The notes: generated by a model not told the origin, from the letters alone. 64,000 nucleotides of DNA from Actinomycetales bacterium (GCA_018969585.1 JAGWYB010000002.1:1-64000), one strand, 5' to 3'; counted from the stretch's first letter, positions 28,007 to 37,907 are shown. Program-made: numbers and translations.

Positions 28007-30216
28007 TATTTCTTCTCCAGGTATGAGGCGCGTTCTTCCTGGCGTAATTTATCAACTTCAATTAGGAGCCCCGAATAGTTTACAAGCGCTTCATCGGAAT
28101 CAATCAATTCCGTAGCAACTTGACGCGCCTTGATAATCAAGGATTCATCTCGAATAACTCGAAGAAGTCGTAAGTGAGAAGTTGCACCAGACTGTGCGCT
28201 TCCTAAAACATCTCCTTCGCGGCGCTGCTCTAAATCGAGTCGGCTAAGTTCAAATCCATCGGTAGTAGAGGCCACGGCCTTGAGTCGGAGCGCAGCATCA
28301 CTTTCTGGGGTAGCGCTAGTAACCAAAATACAGAGGCCTGGTACTTGACCGCGTCCAACTCGTCCGCGCAACTGATGCAATTGTGAGACGCCAAATCTTT
28401 CAGCATCCAAAATAACCATCATTGAGGCATTTGAGACATCGACACCAACTTCAATTACAGTTGTTGACACTAGAACATCAATTTCATGAGCTTGAAATGC
28501 TCGCATTGTTGACTCTTTCTCATCCGAGCTAAGTCGTCCATGAAGCGCTGCGATTCTTAAACCATTTAAAATTTCATCGCGTAATTTAGGGAAAATTTCT
28601 GAGACTGAACTTGCTGGCTGCGAGAACTGCAATTCTGGATCGCCCGAAAGACGTTTTATTCGCTTCAATTCATCACCACTTAAACCAAAATTAGAGAAAT
28701 CCGAATCATCCGTGGGTGAAATTCTTGGAACAACTACGTAAACTTGGTGCCCGCTTGAAATCTCTTCCCTGACGCGCTGCCAGGTTCTTTCCATCAACTT
28801 AGGCTCTGTTAGCGAATTTACAACGTGTGTCTGTATTGGAGTTCTACCCAAAGGAAGTTCATCTAGTGTAGAAACGTCGAGATCTCCAAAGACCGTCATG
28901 GCAACAGTTCTGGGGATTGGCGTTGCAGTCATTACGAGAATGTGTGGCGGATACTCTGATTTACTTCTCAAAACGTCTCTCTGCTCAACGCCGAATCTAT
29001 GCTGTTCATCAATGACAACAAGTTCCAAATTCTTGAACTTTAGTTCCTCGTTTAGGAGCGAATGTGTGCCAATGAGAATATCTATTTCGCCGCTCTTGGC
29101 TAGGCCAAGGATTTCTCTACGGTCAGCACTTGATGTCGATCCAGTAAGCAAAGCAATACGTACACCTTCCATAGGGCCATCTAGAGCGCCTCTATTTGCC
29201 AGTTTTCCTAATAACTGAGTGAAAGTTTTGAAATGTTGTTGAGCCAATACCTCGGTCGGAGCCAATAGAGCTGATTGACCATTCTCAACCGACAACATAG
29301 CTCTCAGTGCAATGATTGTTTTTCCAGAGCCAACATCACCTTGTAACAATCTATACATGGGCGAGTCGCCTGCTAAATCTAGGCGAATCTCGTTCCAAAC
29401 TCTCAATTGCGCTGCGGTTAGTTTGAAATTTAGCGATTCATCAAATTGAGCTAGCAATTCTTCATTTAATCTTGTTGGTACTTTTGATTGATTTTTTCTA
29501 ATTTCTCTTTTTCGAAGCAATAGAAATAGTTGCATAGCTAACGCCTCATCAAAAGTAAGACGGTAAATAGCTTTTTCTGCAGCCAGTAAATCTGTCGGCT
29601 GATGAACTTCTCGAAGAGCTTTGGACAGGCTAGGTAAATCTAATTGAGACTGGAGTTGAACCGGTAATGGATCCTCTAGATCGCCAACATTTGCTAGCGC
29701 CAGGGAGACGCATTGTGCAATCTTCCATGACGGAAGTTTGCGCGTTGCCTTATAAACAGGAAGATATTTTCCGGCGAAATCATCAGCGGCAGTTTGAGCA
29801 TCTTCGCCTTCGGGCACCAACAGATAGTCAGGATGAGCCAATTGCCGTTGATTCTTGTATTGGCTCACTTTCCCGGCAAATAAACCCTCGCGGCCTTCGC
29901 GTAAATCCTTGGCTCGCCAGGCTTGATTGAAGAATGTCAGCAGAAGTTTCTCTGAACCGTCGGAAACTACAACTTCAAGAATCCCGCCCTTTCGTCCAGG
30001 AATCTTTTTAACTTTACAACTTGCTATCCGTGCCAAGATTGTGACTTCATCACCATCATTTAAAGAGTGAAAATCGGTTAACTGTCCTCTGACAACGTAA
30101 CGTCGTGGGTAATGTCGAAGAATGTCTTCAACGGTTGCCAAGCCCAACTCTTCAAATAGAACTTTTGCGGTTCGATCACCCACAACGAGGCTCGCTTTGG
30201 AACTTAGGTCAACCAT
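28006..30216 (-). CDS. recG: ATP-dependent DNA helicase RecG
   Basis: A 736-aa SF2 helicase that remodels stalled forks and Holliday junctions. An N-terminal OB-fold wedge domain (about 50-150) precedes the helicase core: [11 protein letters not shown] for Walker A, DEQH in [15 protein letters not shown], and MTATPIPRT for motif [11 protein letters not shown]-type motif VI is at about 645. The ATG is preceded by GGAG at 8 bases. It is divergent from rpmB and heads the rsmD-coaD-sepIVA-DUF177-rpmF-rnc-mutM-smc-ftsY string. Confidence 0.97.
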   Translation of the reverse strand: MVDLSSKASLVVGDRTAKVLFEELGLATVEDILRHYPRRYVVRGQLTDFHSLNDGDEVTILARIASCKVKKIPGRKGGILEVVVSDGSEKLLLTFFNQAWRAKDLREGREGLFAGKVSQYKNQRQLAHPDYLLVPEGEDAQTAADDFAGKYLPVYKATRKLPSWKIAQCVSLALANVGDLEDPLPVQLQSQLDLPSLSKALREVHQPTDLLAAEKAIYRLTFDEALAMQLFLLLRKREIRKNQSKVPTRLNEELLAQFDESLNFKLTAAQLRVWNEIRLDLAGDSPMYRLLQGDVGSGKTIIALRAMLSVENGQSALLAPTEVLAQQHFKTFTQLLGKLANRGALDGPMEGVRIALLTGSTSSADRREILGLAKSGEIDILIGTHSLLNEELKFKNLELVVIDEQHRFGVEQRDVLRSKSEYPPHILVMTATPIPRTVAMTVFGDLDVSTLDELPLGRTPIQTHVVNSLTEPKLMERTWQRVREEISSGHQVYVVVPRISPTDDSDFSNFGLSGDELKRIKRLSGDPELQFSQPASSVSEIFPKLRDEILNGLRIAALHGRLSSDEKESTMRAFQAHEIDVLVSTTVIEVGVDVSNASMMVILDAERFGVSQLHQLRGRVGRGQVPGLCILVTSATPESDAALRLKAVASTTDGFELSRLDLEQRREGDVLGSAQSGATSHLRLLRVIRDESLIIKARQVATELIDSDEALVNYSGLLIEVDKLRQEERASYLEKK

Positions 30217-30340
30217 GCTTCATTCTCCAATAGCACCGCCCCAAAGTCCGGATTGCCCCTCGATTCCCGCATTGATTGGCGTAGATCAGCGATACCCGGC
30301 TAATCTTGCGCTCTCAAAATCGTTCACAAGGAGTTTAGTC

Positions 30341-30526
30341 ATGGCATCAGTCTGCGACATATGTGGAAAAGGACCGAGCTTTGGCAACAATGTTTCCCAC
30401 TCCAAGCGACGCACTAGACGGCGTTGGAATCCAAACATTCAGCGAGTTAAGACTCTGATTAACGGATACGCCAAGCGCAAGAACGTCTGTACCTCCTGCT
30501 TAAAGGCCGGAAAAGTAACTCGCTAA
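30341..30526 (+). CDS. rpmB: 50S ribosomal protein L28
   Basis: A 61-aa ribosomal protein of the zinc-binding type, with CDIC near the start and CTSC near the end, so two CxxC pairs are retained. AAGGAG lies at 30328-30333, 7 bases before the ATG. An upstream in-frame extension to 30122 is antisense to recG and lacks support. The gene ends with a 4-base overlap against convergent thiL. Confidence 0.97.
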   Translation: MASVCDICGKGPSFGNNVSHSKRRTRRRWNPNIQRVKTLINGYAKRKNVCTSCLKAGKVTR

Positions 30527-31428
30527 TCCTTCCATCTGTGCTCATAGCCAGATACTGAGATCGGATTGCCATCTAAGTAAATGCCGGAACCGGCCTCAAC
30601 TTTTCCTATTTCTGTAAATCCATCAATTTCTTCGTTACTTGTACCTAGTAACTTGTGATCTTCTCCTCCACTTAAAACCCAATCCAAAAATCGTTCTGGA
30701 TTGAGCAAATGAAGCTGGCTTGATTTCAAATTCTCTGTGGAAAGATGAATTTTCACCTTACTGGCTTGAGCTATCCGAAAAGCGTCAACCAATAAGCCGT
30801 CGCTGGTATCTATTGCCGAATTAAACTTTCCAATTGAATCTCTATATTTTTTATAATTTATCGAAGGGGCAAGATGTTGATCTACAAGATTTTTTATTGT
30901 GTTATTGGAGATTGCATCTCCGCTGCGTAGGAAATCTAGGCCAGCTGCCGAGGCGCCCGGTAATTCTGAGATGAGAACGCGATCACCGATTTTTGCGCCG
31001 TCGCGTCCTACGGAATTCGTGACTTCACCAATTGCGGTTATGGAAATAGTTAATTCATTTCCCGTTGACAAGTCGCCGCCAATTACTTGTGCACCAACTA
31101 GGTCTGCTTCATTCGCGATTCCGGATGCAATTTCAAGAGCTCCGCTTAAGTGGCGATCAGGAAGCACGAGTGCGACCAATAAATATCTCGGAACTCCACC
31201 CATTACGAAGATATCAGCAAGATTAGCGGCAGTGACCTTTCTTCCTATTTGTTGGTAACTGCTCCAATCGCATCTAAAGTGCACGCCCTCAACCGCGACA
31301 TCACTTACGACAACCTGCTTTCCTTTTGGTATATATACAGCGCCGTCATCGCCAATTCCAATTTCTACAGAGTCATTTCTCCTTGAAAAAAGTTTCTTAA
31401 TCTCATCAAGTAGCTCAGATTCGAGCAT
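30523..31428 (-). CDS. thiL: Thiamine-monophosphate kinase
   Basis: A 301-aa enzyme of the AIR-synthase-like fold that phosphorylates thiamine monophosphate to the active cofactor thiamine diphosphate. The metal/ATP motif GIGDDGAVY lies near residue 26 and DTSDGLLVD near 208. It ends the plsC-gpsA-ddl-thiL operon, 2 bases after ddl. dxs elsewhere in the window uses the thiamine diphosphate this enzyme makes. Confidence 0.95.
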   Translation of the reverse strand: MLESELLDEIKKLFSRRNDSVEIGIGDDGAVYIPKGKQVVVSDVAVEGVHFRCDWSSYQQIGRKVTAANLADIFVMGGVPRYLLVALVLPDRHLSGALEIASGIANEADLVGAQVIGGDLSTGNELTISITAIGEVTNSVGRDGAKIGDRVLISELPGASAAGLDFLRSGDAISNNTIKNLVDQHLAPSINYKKYRDSIGKFNSAIDTSDGLLVDAFRIAQASKVKIHLSTENLKSSQLHLLNPERFLDWVLSGGEDHKLLGTSNEEIDGFTEIGKVEAGSGIYLDGNPISVSGYEHRWKD

Positions 31429-31430
31429 GG

Positions 31431-32522
31431 TTATCTAACTACGTTTTGAGAGCGCTGCAACGCACTTTTAATTAATTGACTTATTAATTCAGAATAGTTC
31501 TTTCCTGAAGCTTCCCATAACATGGGGAAAACAGATCGTGGTGTAAAGCCTGGCATCGTATTCAATTCATTAATGATGATTTTGCCATCTTCCGTTAAGA
31601 AGAAATCAACTCTGGCTAGCCCTTCACATCCAAGAGCCGAAAAAGCAGCTACGGCCGCAGATCTAATTCGCTCCGTTAGCGAGGCTGGCAGGTTGGCTGG
31701 AATTTCAAAACTAGTCGAACCATCCAGGTACTTTGCGTCAAAGTCATAAAACTCATGTGGTGGATTTACTTTAATTTCACCTAGGACCGAAGCTTCTGGT
31801 TTGCCATCTATTTCTAAAACTGCGCACTCGATCTCTCGTCCAACAATTGCGGCTTCTGCCATAGCTTTTGGATCAAACTTATGGGCAGAATCAATTGCGC
31901 TCTCAACCTGTGAGGCGTCCTTGACTTTGTAAGTTCCGCGGCTAGATCCACTTCTCGCGGGTTTAATGAAAATTGGGAAACCGAGTGCTGATATTTTCGC
32001 TATTTCTAAAGACTTATTCTCGCGCCAGTCTCGCTGATGGACGGTGATTCCATCTGCAACGTTCATTCCAAAATCTGAATATATTGGTTTTGCAAAAGTC
32101 TTATCCATGGCAACCGAAGAAGCAAGTACGCCTGAGCCAACATAAGGAATGTTTAACATTTCCAAAAGACCTTGAATCGTTCCATCCTCGCCATAGGCGC
32201 CATGAAGAAGCGGAAATACGACATCTACACTGAGAGAAACATTCGGAGATACATTTGACGATTCATTCGAGTCTGCGAAAAAGCCGTTACTCCTAAAGCT
32301 GACGTTACTTCTATTTTCTGGAACTGAAGGTAATCCCGATTCTCCCCCAACGAAATCAGTTGCATCTTTTAGAAGAATCCAAGCGCCCGACTTACTTATG
32401 CCTATAAGAATTGGGTCGAATTCTTTTCTATCGATTGCAGCAATTACACCAGATGCCGAAATGCACGAGATTTCATGCTCGCTACTTCGACCGCCACATA
32501 TTATGGCAACGCGTTTTTTCAC
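31431..32522 (-). CDS. ddl: D-alanine--D-alanine ligase
   Basis: A 363-aa ATP-grasp enzyme that makes the D-Ala-D-Ala end of peptidoglycan precursors. It opens with VAIICGGRSSEHEISCISA, has the segment GVLASSVAMDKTFAK that follows the glycine-rich region, KPARSGSSRG for ATP binding, and RVDFFLTEDGKIIINELNTMPGFT for the Mg2+ site. The start overlaps the gpsA stop by 4 bases. Confidence 0.97.
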   Translation of the reverse strand: MKKRVAIICGGRSSEHEISCISASGVIAAIDRKEFDPILIGISKSGAWILLKDATDFVGGESGLPSVPENRSNVSFRSNGFFADSNESSNVSPNVSLSVDVVFPLLHGAYGEDGTIQGLLEMLNIPYVGSGVLASSVAMDKTFAKPIYSDFGMNVADGITVHQRDWRENKSLEIAKISALGFPIFIKPARSGSSRGTYKVKDASQVESAIDSAHKFDPKAMAEAAIVGREIECAVLEIDGKPEASVLGEIKVNPPHEFYDFDAKYLDGSTSFEIPANLPASLTERIRSAAVAAFSALGCEGLARVDFFLTEDGKIIINELNTMPGFTPRSVFPMLWEASGKNYSELISQLIKSALQRSQNVVR

Positions 32523-33523
32523 GATTCTTCTATCTCCGCTCCGGTAGCAACCTGCATTAATTGAATGATTGCCTCTGTTGGAGTCATTTTATTAGTAACT
32601 ACTTCCGAAACGGCTTCCATGATAGGAACTTCAATACCAACCGAGTGTGCCAATTCAACTAACGAACTGGCGGTCGAGACTCCCTCAACGGTTGATGAAA
32701 CGCTCTTAACTGCGCTCTCCATCGATCCGGTTTTACCGAGCGCCTCGCCGAATGTTCGGTTCCTCGAAAGTGATGAACCGCAAGTTGCCAGTAAGTCTCC
32801 AACTCCAGCTAGACCCACAAAGGTAAGGGGGCGCGCACCTCGCGCCATTCCAAGACGCGTTAATTCATTTAAGCCTCGAGTGATAACAAGCGCTTGAGTA
32901 TTCTCGCCAAAACCCATTCCTATCGACATTCCGACCGCAAGGGCTATTACATTTTTCGCAGCGCCAGCTAATTCACATCCCACAACATCGGTAGATGTGT
33001 ATACGCGAAAATACGGAGCGCTAAAAAGTTGCGCCGTAGCGTCGGCTAAAGCCTGTGACTCACTTGCGGCAACTGCTCCGACTGGCTGGCGAAGAACAAC
33101 TTCTCTTGCCAGGTTTGGACCCGTAAGAATTGCAATTTGTTCTGGGGCAATTTCGAGAATTTCCTGGATAACTTCAGTCATCCGCAGATGAGTTCCCAAT
33201 TCAACACCTTTCAAAGTGGAAATTATTGGAATTCCTTTTGGGAAAATCTCTTTCCAGGCAACAAGATTTTGGCGAAGTGATTGCGAAGGTATCGCCAAAA
33301 CTAGAGCGCCGATATTTTCAAAGGCTTCCTCGATTTTATTGGTTGCGATTATTGAATCAGCGAGCGTTAAGCCTGAAAGCGCCTGCTCATTGGTGCGCTT
33401 AAAATTAATCTCATTAACAACTGCTTCATTGCGACCCCAGATCACGACCTCATTACCTGCATCCATTAACACTTGTGCCAGAGTGGTGCCCCACTGACCA
33501 GTTCCGAGAATAGAGATCCTCAT
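32519..33523 (-). CDS. gpsA: Glycerol-3-phosphate dehydrogenase [NAD(P)+]
   Basis: A 334-aa enzyme that reduces dihydroxyacetone phosphate to sn-glycerol-3-phosphate for phospholipid synthesis. The dinucleotide motif is ILGTGQWGTTLAQVL at the N-terminus; the catalytic Lys is in AGAAKNVIALAVG and the substrate-binding region includes RNRTFGEALG. It overlaps plsC and ddl by 4 bases each. The plsC partner next door uses the product pathway, so the pairing is functional. Confidence 0.97.
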   Translation of the reverse strand: MRISILGTGQWGTTLAQVLMDAGNEVVIWGRNEAVVNEINFKRTNEQALSGLTLADSIIATNKIEEAFENIGALVLAIPSQSLRQNLVAWKEIFPKGIPIISTLKGVELGTHLRMTEVIQEILEIAPEQIAILTGPNLAREVVLRQPVGAVAASESQALADATAQLFSAPYFRVYTSTDVVGCELAGAAKNVIALAVGMSIGMGFGENTQALVITRGLNELTRLGMARGARPLTFVGLAGVGDLLATCGSSLSRNRTFGEALGKTGSMESAVKSVSSTVEGVSTASSLVELAHSVGIEVPIMEAVSEVVTNKMTPTEAIIQLMQVATGAEIEES

Positions 33524-34293
33524 CGCGCCCTCTTGAAATTTCCGGTTCTAGGTAAATCGGATTTCTTCGGATCAAATTTGCTTTTCGGTGCGGACTCTCC
33601 TCGCAATACCTCCAATAATTTAGTTATCTCATCCATAATCGCATCAGTCGCAGCTTCGATATCAGCAGGATTGTCACTGCCGCGCCATTTATCTAAATTT
33701 ACTTGTTCGCCCATAATTACTGAAACTTTAGTACGGGGAAAGAGTTTTATCTTGCGACCGTATGGCGGAATAACGATTTGAGGACCCCAAGAAGCGCACG
33801 GATAAACGGGAACTCCTGTTAGAAGCGCAAGTCGTGCAACTCCAGTTTTTGCGCGCATCGGCCATAAGTTTTCATCTCGAGTTAATGTACCTTCGGGATA
33901 AACCCCAAGAAGATGACCAGCTTTAAGCACCGCAATCGCATGTTCGAAACCGAGAACTGCATCTTTACTCTCACGCTTTACTGGAATTTGACCGGCAGAT
34001 TTAATAAACCAGCCAATGAATGGAACTTTAAATACTGCTTCTTTGCCAAGATATCTGGGGGCTCGGCCATTGTTATATAGAAAATGTGTAAATGTGAGTG
34101 GATCTAGATACGAGAGATGATTGCAGACAACAATTGCGGCTCCGGTCTTCGGCAAATATTCAGCGCCGCGCCAATCTTTTTTGACTATCAGATTCAAGAT
34201 TGGCCGAAGTACGCCCGCGCCAATTTTGAATGCCCAATTAGTTCCTAGCGGATTACCTTTAGGAGGAGCGTAGAAAATTCGATCGCCACTCAT
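33520..34293 (-). CDS. plsC: 1-acyl-sn-glycerol-3-phosphate acyltransferase (PlsC family)
   Basis: A 257-aa membrane-associated acyltransferase. The HX4D motif is His59 and Asp64 in CNHLSYLDP, and PEGT lies at 133-136 in VYPEGTLTRD. It adds the second acyl chain to lysophosphatidic acid or a similar acceptor; several paralogues usually exist, so the acceptor is not certain. It is the first gene of the operon with gpsA. A TAGGCT lies 6 bases before its ATG, just after the hupB terminator. Confidence 0.9.
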   Translation of the reverse strand: MSGDRIFYAPPKGNPLGTNWAFKIGAGVLRPILNLIVKKDWRGAEYLPKTGAAIVVCNHLSYLDPLTFTHFLYNNGRAPRYLGKEAVFKVPFIGWFIKSAGQIPVKRESKDAVLGFEHAIAVLKAGHLLGVYPEGTLTRDENLWPMRAKTGVARLALLTGVPVYPCASWGPQIVIPPYGRKIKLFPRTKVSVIMGEQVNLDKWRGSDNPADIEAATDAIMDEITKLLEVLRGESAPKSKFDPKKSDLPRTGNFKRAR

Positions 34294-34299
34294 ACCTGA

Positions 34300-34305
34300 A
34301 GCCTA
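34300..34305 (-). promoter_or_regulatory. Candidate -10 element of plsC (leaderless)
   Basis: On the minus strand TAGGCT is followed by TCAGGT and the plsC ATG, fitting TANNNT-N6-ATG. The CAGG just before the ATG is too close to be a good ribosome binding site. Any -35 would fall in the hupB terminator, so this call is weak. Confidence 0.3.
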
Positions 34306-34314
34306 AACGCAAAA

Positions 34315-34350
34315 GTTAAAGGCCACGCGCGAGAGCACGTGGCCTTTAAC
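34315..34350 (-). terminator. Intrinsic terminator of hupB
   Basis: A 13-bp perfect stem, GTTAAAGGCCACG at 34315-34327 with CGTGGCCTTTAAC at 34338-34350, and a 10-base loop. On the minus strand it is followed by TTTT then GCGTTT. It begins 10 bases after the hupB stop and separates hupB from plsC. Confidence 0.85.
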
Positions 34351-34360
34351 GTTAAATTAT

Positions 34361-34759
34361 TTACCGCTTACCCTTTTTCTTGCCCTTCTTAGCCTTGCCA
34401 GCCTTCTTAGCAACTTTCTTGGCTGCTTTCTTGGCTGCTGGCTTTACAACTGGAGCTGGCTTTGGCGCAGGTCCAAGTTTGCGATCACCGGAGATTACTT
34501 CCTTCAGCGCTTTTGCTGGGAGGAATCTAACCTTCTTACTCGCCTTAATCATGATCGATTCACCAGTGAATGGGTTGCGACCTTTGCGAGCTTTGCGATC
34601 GACTTTCTTGAACTTACCAAAGTCGTTGATTGTTACATCTTCGCCTCGTTGGATATTACGCACGATTGAATCGAAAACGATTTCAACAGCGTGGGCGGCC
34701 TCTTTCTTGCTTCCGTTGAAGTGTGGTGCCAACGAAGCAATGAACTGGGTCTTGTTCAT
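34361..34759 (-). CDS. hupB: HU-family nucleoid protein with Lys/Ala-rich tail (HupB)
   Basis: A 132-aa DNA-binding protein. Residues 1-90 form the HU fold with the beta-arm GRNPFTGESI and ASKKVRFLPA. Residues about 100-132 form a Lys/Ala tail (KPAAKKAAKKVAKK and onward), the actinobacterial hallmark, which adds DNA compaction. The tail is shorter than that of mycobacterial HupB. AAGGGG lies 7 bases before the ATG. Unlike most genes here it stands as a single unit, with a clear terminator and a 195-base upstream region holding three palindromes. Confidence 0.97.
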   Translation of the reverse strand: MNKTQFIASLAPHFNGSKKEAAHAVEIVFDSIVRNIQRGEDVTINDFGKFKKVDRKARKGRNPFTGESIMIKASKKVRFLPAKALKEVISGDRKLGPAPKPAPVVKPAAKKAAKKVAKKAGKAKKGKKKGKR

Positions 34760-34771
34760 TTAATCCCCTTA

Positions 34772-34825
34772 TTTACGCGTAAAGTTAAGCGTTTGCTTAA
34801 CTGTGCTCACAATTTACGCAGTAAA
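34772..34825. promoter_or_regulatory. Cluster of three palindromes in the hupB leader
   Basis: TTTACGCGTAAA (34772-34783) is a perfect 12-bp palindrome. It abuts AGTTAAGC-GTTT-GCTTAACT (34783-34802), and a close relative of the first, TTTAC-GCA-GTAAA, lies at 34813-34825. They occupy bases 13-66 upstream of the hupB start. They could be operators, or an RNA structure in the 5' leader. No promoter could be placed with confidence. Confidence 0.55.
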
Positions 34826-34928
34826 AACCGTTATTTTGCGCATCTTTTTCGGTGTGTCGCAAGAAAAGCAAACTTTGATATTGGGAAAAACCATTGATTT
34901 TCTGCGCTTTTAACGGCAAAAAACGAAA

Positions 34929-34951
34929 AGTCTCAACTCTTAGTTGAGACT
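34929..34951 (-). terminator. Intrinsic terminator of leuCD
   Basis: Arms AGTCTCAACT (34929-34938) and AGTTGAGACT (34942-34951) pair over 10 bp with a 3-base loop. On the minus strand the stem is followed by TTTCGTTTTTTG. It begins only 3 bases after the leuD stop and insulates leuCD from hupB. Confidence 0.9.
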
Positions 34952-34954
34952 CTA

Positions 34955-35554
34955 TCAACTCAAAATAGGCAGTGTTTTCGGTTTATAAACTGCGCGATTT
35001 TTTTCAAATTTCTCAACTTCATCAATTTTACGGAGCGTTAGACCGATATCGTCTAAACCTTCCATCAATCTCCAGCGCGTGTAATCGTCTAATTCAAAAC
35101 CTACTTTTTTTCCGTTGTAGCGCACTTCGCGCGACTGCAGATCGACCTCGATTGATGTGTTTGGGTCAGTTTCGATCGCGGTCCATAAGCCTTCAATCTC
35201 ACTTTGAGGCAGTATGACGGTCAGCAACCCTCCTTTAAGAGAATTTCCGCGGAAAATATCGGCAAACCTGGATGAAATCACGACTTTAAATCCATAATTC
35301 TGTAGCGCCCATACGGCGTGCTCGCGAGAAGAGCCGGTACCAAAATCGACACCTGCGACCAGGATAGTTCCGGCTTTGTATTGCGGTTGGTTGAGAACAA
35401 AATCCGGATCGCTCCGCCAAGCAGCAAATAAGCCATCTTCAAATCCAGTTCTCGTGACTCTCTTCAAATAGACGGCAGGGATGATTTGATCAGTATCAAC
35501 ATTGCTGCGCCGTAATGGAACTCCAGTTCCCGAATGCGAAATGAATTTCTCCAT
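34955..35554 (-). CDS. leuD: 3-isopropylmalate dehydratase small subunit
   Basis: A 199-aa swivel-domain subunit that pairs with LeuC to convert 2- to 3-isopropylmalate in leucine synthesis. Motifs are [13 protein letters not shown] and [17 protein letters not shown] chose the ATG at 35554, preceded by AGGAG, over an upstream in-frame start that lies within leuC. The gene starts 7 bases after the leuC stop and ends in a strong terminator. Confidence 0.96.
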   Translation of the reverse strand: MEKFISHSGTGVPLRRSNVDTDQIIPAVYLKRVTRTGFEDGLFAAWRSDPDFVLNQPQYKAGTILVAGVDFGTGSSREHAVWALQNYGFKVVISSRFADIFRGNSLKGGLLTVILPQSEIEGLWTAIETDPNTSIEVDLQSREVRYNGKKVGFELDDYTRWRLMEGLDDIGLTLRKIDEVEKFEKNRAVYKPKTLPILS

Positions 35555-35561
35555 TTTTCTC

Positions 35562-36959
35562 CTATAAGTCAGCTGGCGAAGCCAGCGTTCCTTTAATGGC
35601 AGTAGCTGCAGCAACGAGCGGGCTTACCAGATGCGTTCTACCGCCCTTGCCCTGGCGACCCTCGAAGTTTCGGTTACTTGTAGATGCTGCTCTCTCACCT
35701 GGCTTTAATTGATCCGGGTTCATGCCAAGACACATCGAGCAACCCGCGCTTCGCCACTCTGCGCCCGCATCTAAAAAGACGCGATCAAGACCTTCGGCTT
35801 CAGCCTGCAATCTGACTCGAGCAGAACCTGGCACAACTAGCATCCGAGTATCCCCGGCAATTCGTTTTCCTTTAATTATTTCAGCGGCAGATCTTAAATC
35901 TTCAATTCGCCCGTTTGTGCAAGAACCAAGAAATACGGTGTCAATCTTTATCGCTTTCATTGGGGTGCCGGCCTTGAGATCCATATAGGTAAGAGCGTTC
36001 TGAGCAGCTACTCGCTCTTGTTCATCTTCAATTTCGCTCGGAATTGGCACAGCGGCATTTAATGGAACGCCTTGACCTGGATTAGTCCCCCAAGTCACAA
36101 ATGGCGAAAGTTCATCCGCATTAAGTGTTATCTCTTTATCAAACTTAGCGTCAGAATCGCTCTGCAATGTTTTCCAATATGCAAGAGCGGCATCCCATTC
36201 TTTTCCTTTTGGCGCATGAGGTCTTCCCTTTATATATTCAAAAGTTATCTCATCTGGTGCAATGAGCCCAGCGCGTGCACCCGCTTCAATCGACATATTA
36301 CAAATTGTCATACGCGCTTCCATAGAGAGTTGGCGAATGGCACTTCCTCGATATTCCAAAATATAACCTTGTCCTCCGCCGGTTGAAATCTTTGCGATAA
36401 CAGCAAGAATGATGTCTTTAGATGTAACTCCAGGCTTGAGAGTTCCCTCAACATTTATCGCCATCATCTTGGGTCGATTTAACGGAAGAGTTTGAGTTGC
36501 AAGAACGTGTTCAACCTCGCTTGTGCCAATTCCAAAAGCCAGGGCGCCAAAAGCTCCGTGGGTGGAAGTATGCGAATCACCGCAGACAATGGTCATGCCG
36601 GGTTGGGTGATTCCAAGTTGTGGTCCGACTACGTGAACAATCCCTTGTTCAACATCCCCGAGGGAGTGGATTCGTATGCCAAATTCAGCACAATTTTTTC
36701 GAAGCGTATCGACTTGTAGTCGCGAAACTGGATCTGCAATTGGTTTATCGATGTCGATTGTTGGAACGTTGTGATCTTCGGTTGCCAGTGTTAATTCAGG
36801 CCTGCGCACAGTTCGTCCGGAAAGGCGAAGTCCATCAAAAGCTTGTGGGCTAGTAACTTCATGAATCAAATGAAGGTCGATGTAGAGAAGATCAGGTTCA
36901 CCAGCGTTCTGACGAACAATATGGTCGTTCCAAACTTTCTCGGCCAATGCCTTGCCCAT
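35562..36959 (-). CDS. leuC: 3-isopropylmalate dehydratase large subunit
   Basis: A 465-aa aconitase-like subunit carrying the [4Fe-4S] cluster on Cys347 (LGSCTNGR), Cys407 and Cys410 ([10 protein letters not shown]), the same numbering as in E. coli LeuC. I chose the ATG at 36959, which has AGGAGG upstream, over one at 36992 that has none. It is divergent from an IclR-type regulator with 57 bases between start codons, as for LtbR in Corynebacterium, so leucine-responsive repression is likely. Confidence 0.97.
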   Translation of the reverse strand: MGKALAEKVWNDHIVRQNAGEPDLLYIDLHLIHEVTSPQAFDGLRLSGRTVRRPELTLATEDHNVPTIDIDKPIADPVSRLQVDTLRKNCAEFGIRIHSLGDVEQGIVHVVGPQLGITQPGMTIVCGDSHTSTHGAFGALAFGIGTSEVEHVLATQTLPLNRPKMMAINVEGTLKPGVTSKDIILAVIAKISTGGGQGYILEYRGSAIRQLSMEARMTICNMSIEAGARAGLIAPDEITFEYIKGRPHAPKGKEWDAALAYWKTLQSDSDAKFDKEITLNADELSPFVTWGTNPGQGVPLNAAVPIPSEIEDEQERVAAQNALTYMDLKAGTPMKAIKIDTVFLGSCTNGRIEDLRSAAEIIKGKRIAGDTRMLVVPGSARVRLQAEAEGLDRVFLDAGAEWRSAGCSMCLGMNPDQLKPGERAASTSNRNFEGRQGKGGRTHLVSPLVAAATAIKGTLASPADL

Positions 36960-36980
36960 CGCCCCTCCTAACCGTCCATC

Positions 36981-37011
36981 TTTACTTCTCACCTATTGAG
37001 ATGGCATTATC
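36981..37011. promoter_or_regulatory. Overlapping divergent promoters of IclR regulator and leuC
   Basis: For the regulator, TTTACT (36981-36986) and CATTAT (37005-37010) are 18 bases apart, and CATTAT ends 6 bases before the ATG at 37017, giving a leaderless mRNA. For leuC, GATAAT on the minus strand (37011-37006) uses the same bases and would give a leader of about 40 bases with a ribosome binding site. One regulator bound here could block both genes. Confidence 0.45.
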
Positions 37012-37016
37012 AGATT

Positions 37017-37733
37017 ATGGACAAGAAGAATAGCGGAGTCGGAGTACTTGATAAAGCGGTGAGAATTTTGACCGTCTTAGAATCTGGTCCACATTCCCTT
37101 AGCGAGCTTGTAAAGGCGACCAAAATCGCGCGTCCGACCGCGCATCGCCTCGCAGTTGCACTTGAAGTACATCGGCTCGTTGCGCGAGATCTAAATGGGC
37201 GATTCATCCTGGGTTCTCGAAATAGCGAATTTGCAGCAGCCACAGGTGAGGACCGGTTATTGGCAGTCGCCGTACCTGCACTGACCTCGCTCCGTGATGC
37301 AACTGGTGAAAGCGCCCAGTTATATCGGCGCCAAGGCGATCAGAGAATATGTGTTGCTGCTGCAGAGAGAATCTCGGGACTTCGCGATTCGGTTCCTGTC
37401 GGAGCAGCTTTAACAATGGGCGCCGGTTCAGCCGCCCAAGTTTTACTTGCATGGGAAGATGCAGATCGACTTCATCGAGCGCTTACCGGCGCAAGATTTA
37501 GCGCCGCCGCACTCTCTGCGGTTCGACGACGTGGTTGGGCGCAGAGCGTTGGCGAGCGGGAACCAGGAGTTGCATCTGTATCTGCTCCGGTGCGCGGGCC
37601 GAATAACAAAGTAATTGCAGCGGTCAGCATTTCTGGCCCAATTGAAAGATTGGGAAGACAACCCGGAAGAATTCATGCCGCTGCTGTTGTCGCGACAGCA
37701 GCGAAATTGAGTGATCACCTTTTAAAGAAGTAA
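37017..37733 (+). CDS. IclR-family transcriptional regulator (LtbR-like)
   Basis: A 238-aa regulator with an N-terminal winged helix (about residues 8-70, VLDKAVRILTVLESGPHSLSELVKATKIARPTAHR split across the helix-turn-helix) and a C-terminal effector-binding domain from about 75. I chose the ATG at 37017; a TTG at 36996 would add 7 residues and cross the promoter. Being divergent from leuCD, it matches LtbR, which represses leucine and tryptophan biosynthetic genes in Corynebacterium. The assignment of targets is inference. Confidence 0.87.
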   Translation: MDKKNSGVGVLDKAVRILTVLESGPHSLSELVKATKIARPTAHRLAVALEVHRLVARDLNGRFILGSRNSEFAAATGEDRLLAVAVPALTSLRDATGESAQLYRRQGDQRICVAAAERISGLRDSVPVGAALTMGAGSAAQVLLAWEDADRLHRALTGARFSAAALSAVRRRGWAQSVGEREPGVASVSAPVRGPNNKVIAAVSISGPIERLGRQPGRIHAAAVVATAAKLSDHLLKK

Positions 37734-37739
37734 TCACGA

Positions 37740-37815
37740 TGGCAGCCCCGAAGGGATTCGAACCCTCGTAGCTGGCTTGAGAAGCCAGAGTCCTAGGCCA
37801 CTAGACGACGGGGCC
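37740..37815 (-). tRNA. tRNA-Glu (CTC)
   Basis: The 5' end is at 37815. Acceptor GGCCCCG pairs with CGGGGCT through one G-U; the anticodon stem CTGGC/GCCAG encloses the loop TTCTCAA with anticodon CTC. The T-loop GGTTCGAATCC is canonical. The 3' CCA is encoded (bases 37742-37740), unlike the neighbouring tRNA-Gln. It lies just after tRNA-Gln and gltX on the same strand. Confidence 0.96.
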
Positions 37816-37835
37816 ATCGATATTAAGTTTTTCTG

Positions 37836-37907
37836 CTGGGGTACCAGGACTCGAACCTAGACAAGCTGAACCAGAATCAGCTGGGCTGCCAATTACCCCA
37901 TACCCCA
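37836..37907 (-). tRNA. tRNA-Gln (CTG)
   Basis: The 5' end is at 37907. TGGGGTA pairs with TACCCCA, and the anticodon stem GCTGA/TCAGC encloses the loop TTCTGGT with anticodon CTG. The U1-A72 acceptor pair is typical of tRNA-Gln. The discriminator is G73 and the CCA end is not encoded. It starts 26 bases after the gltX stop, so gltX and both tRNAs may be one transcript. Confidence 0.96.

Noticed and set aside
30122-30340. In-frame N-terminal extension of L28
   Set aside because: Antisense to recG and without homology; a perfect AAGGAG sits before the ATG at 30341.
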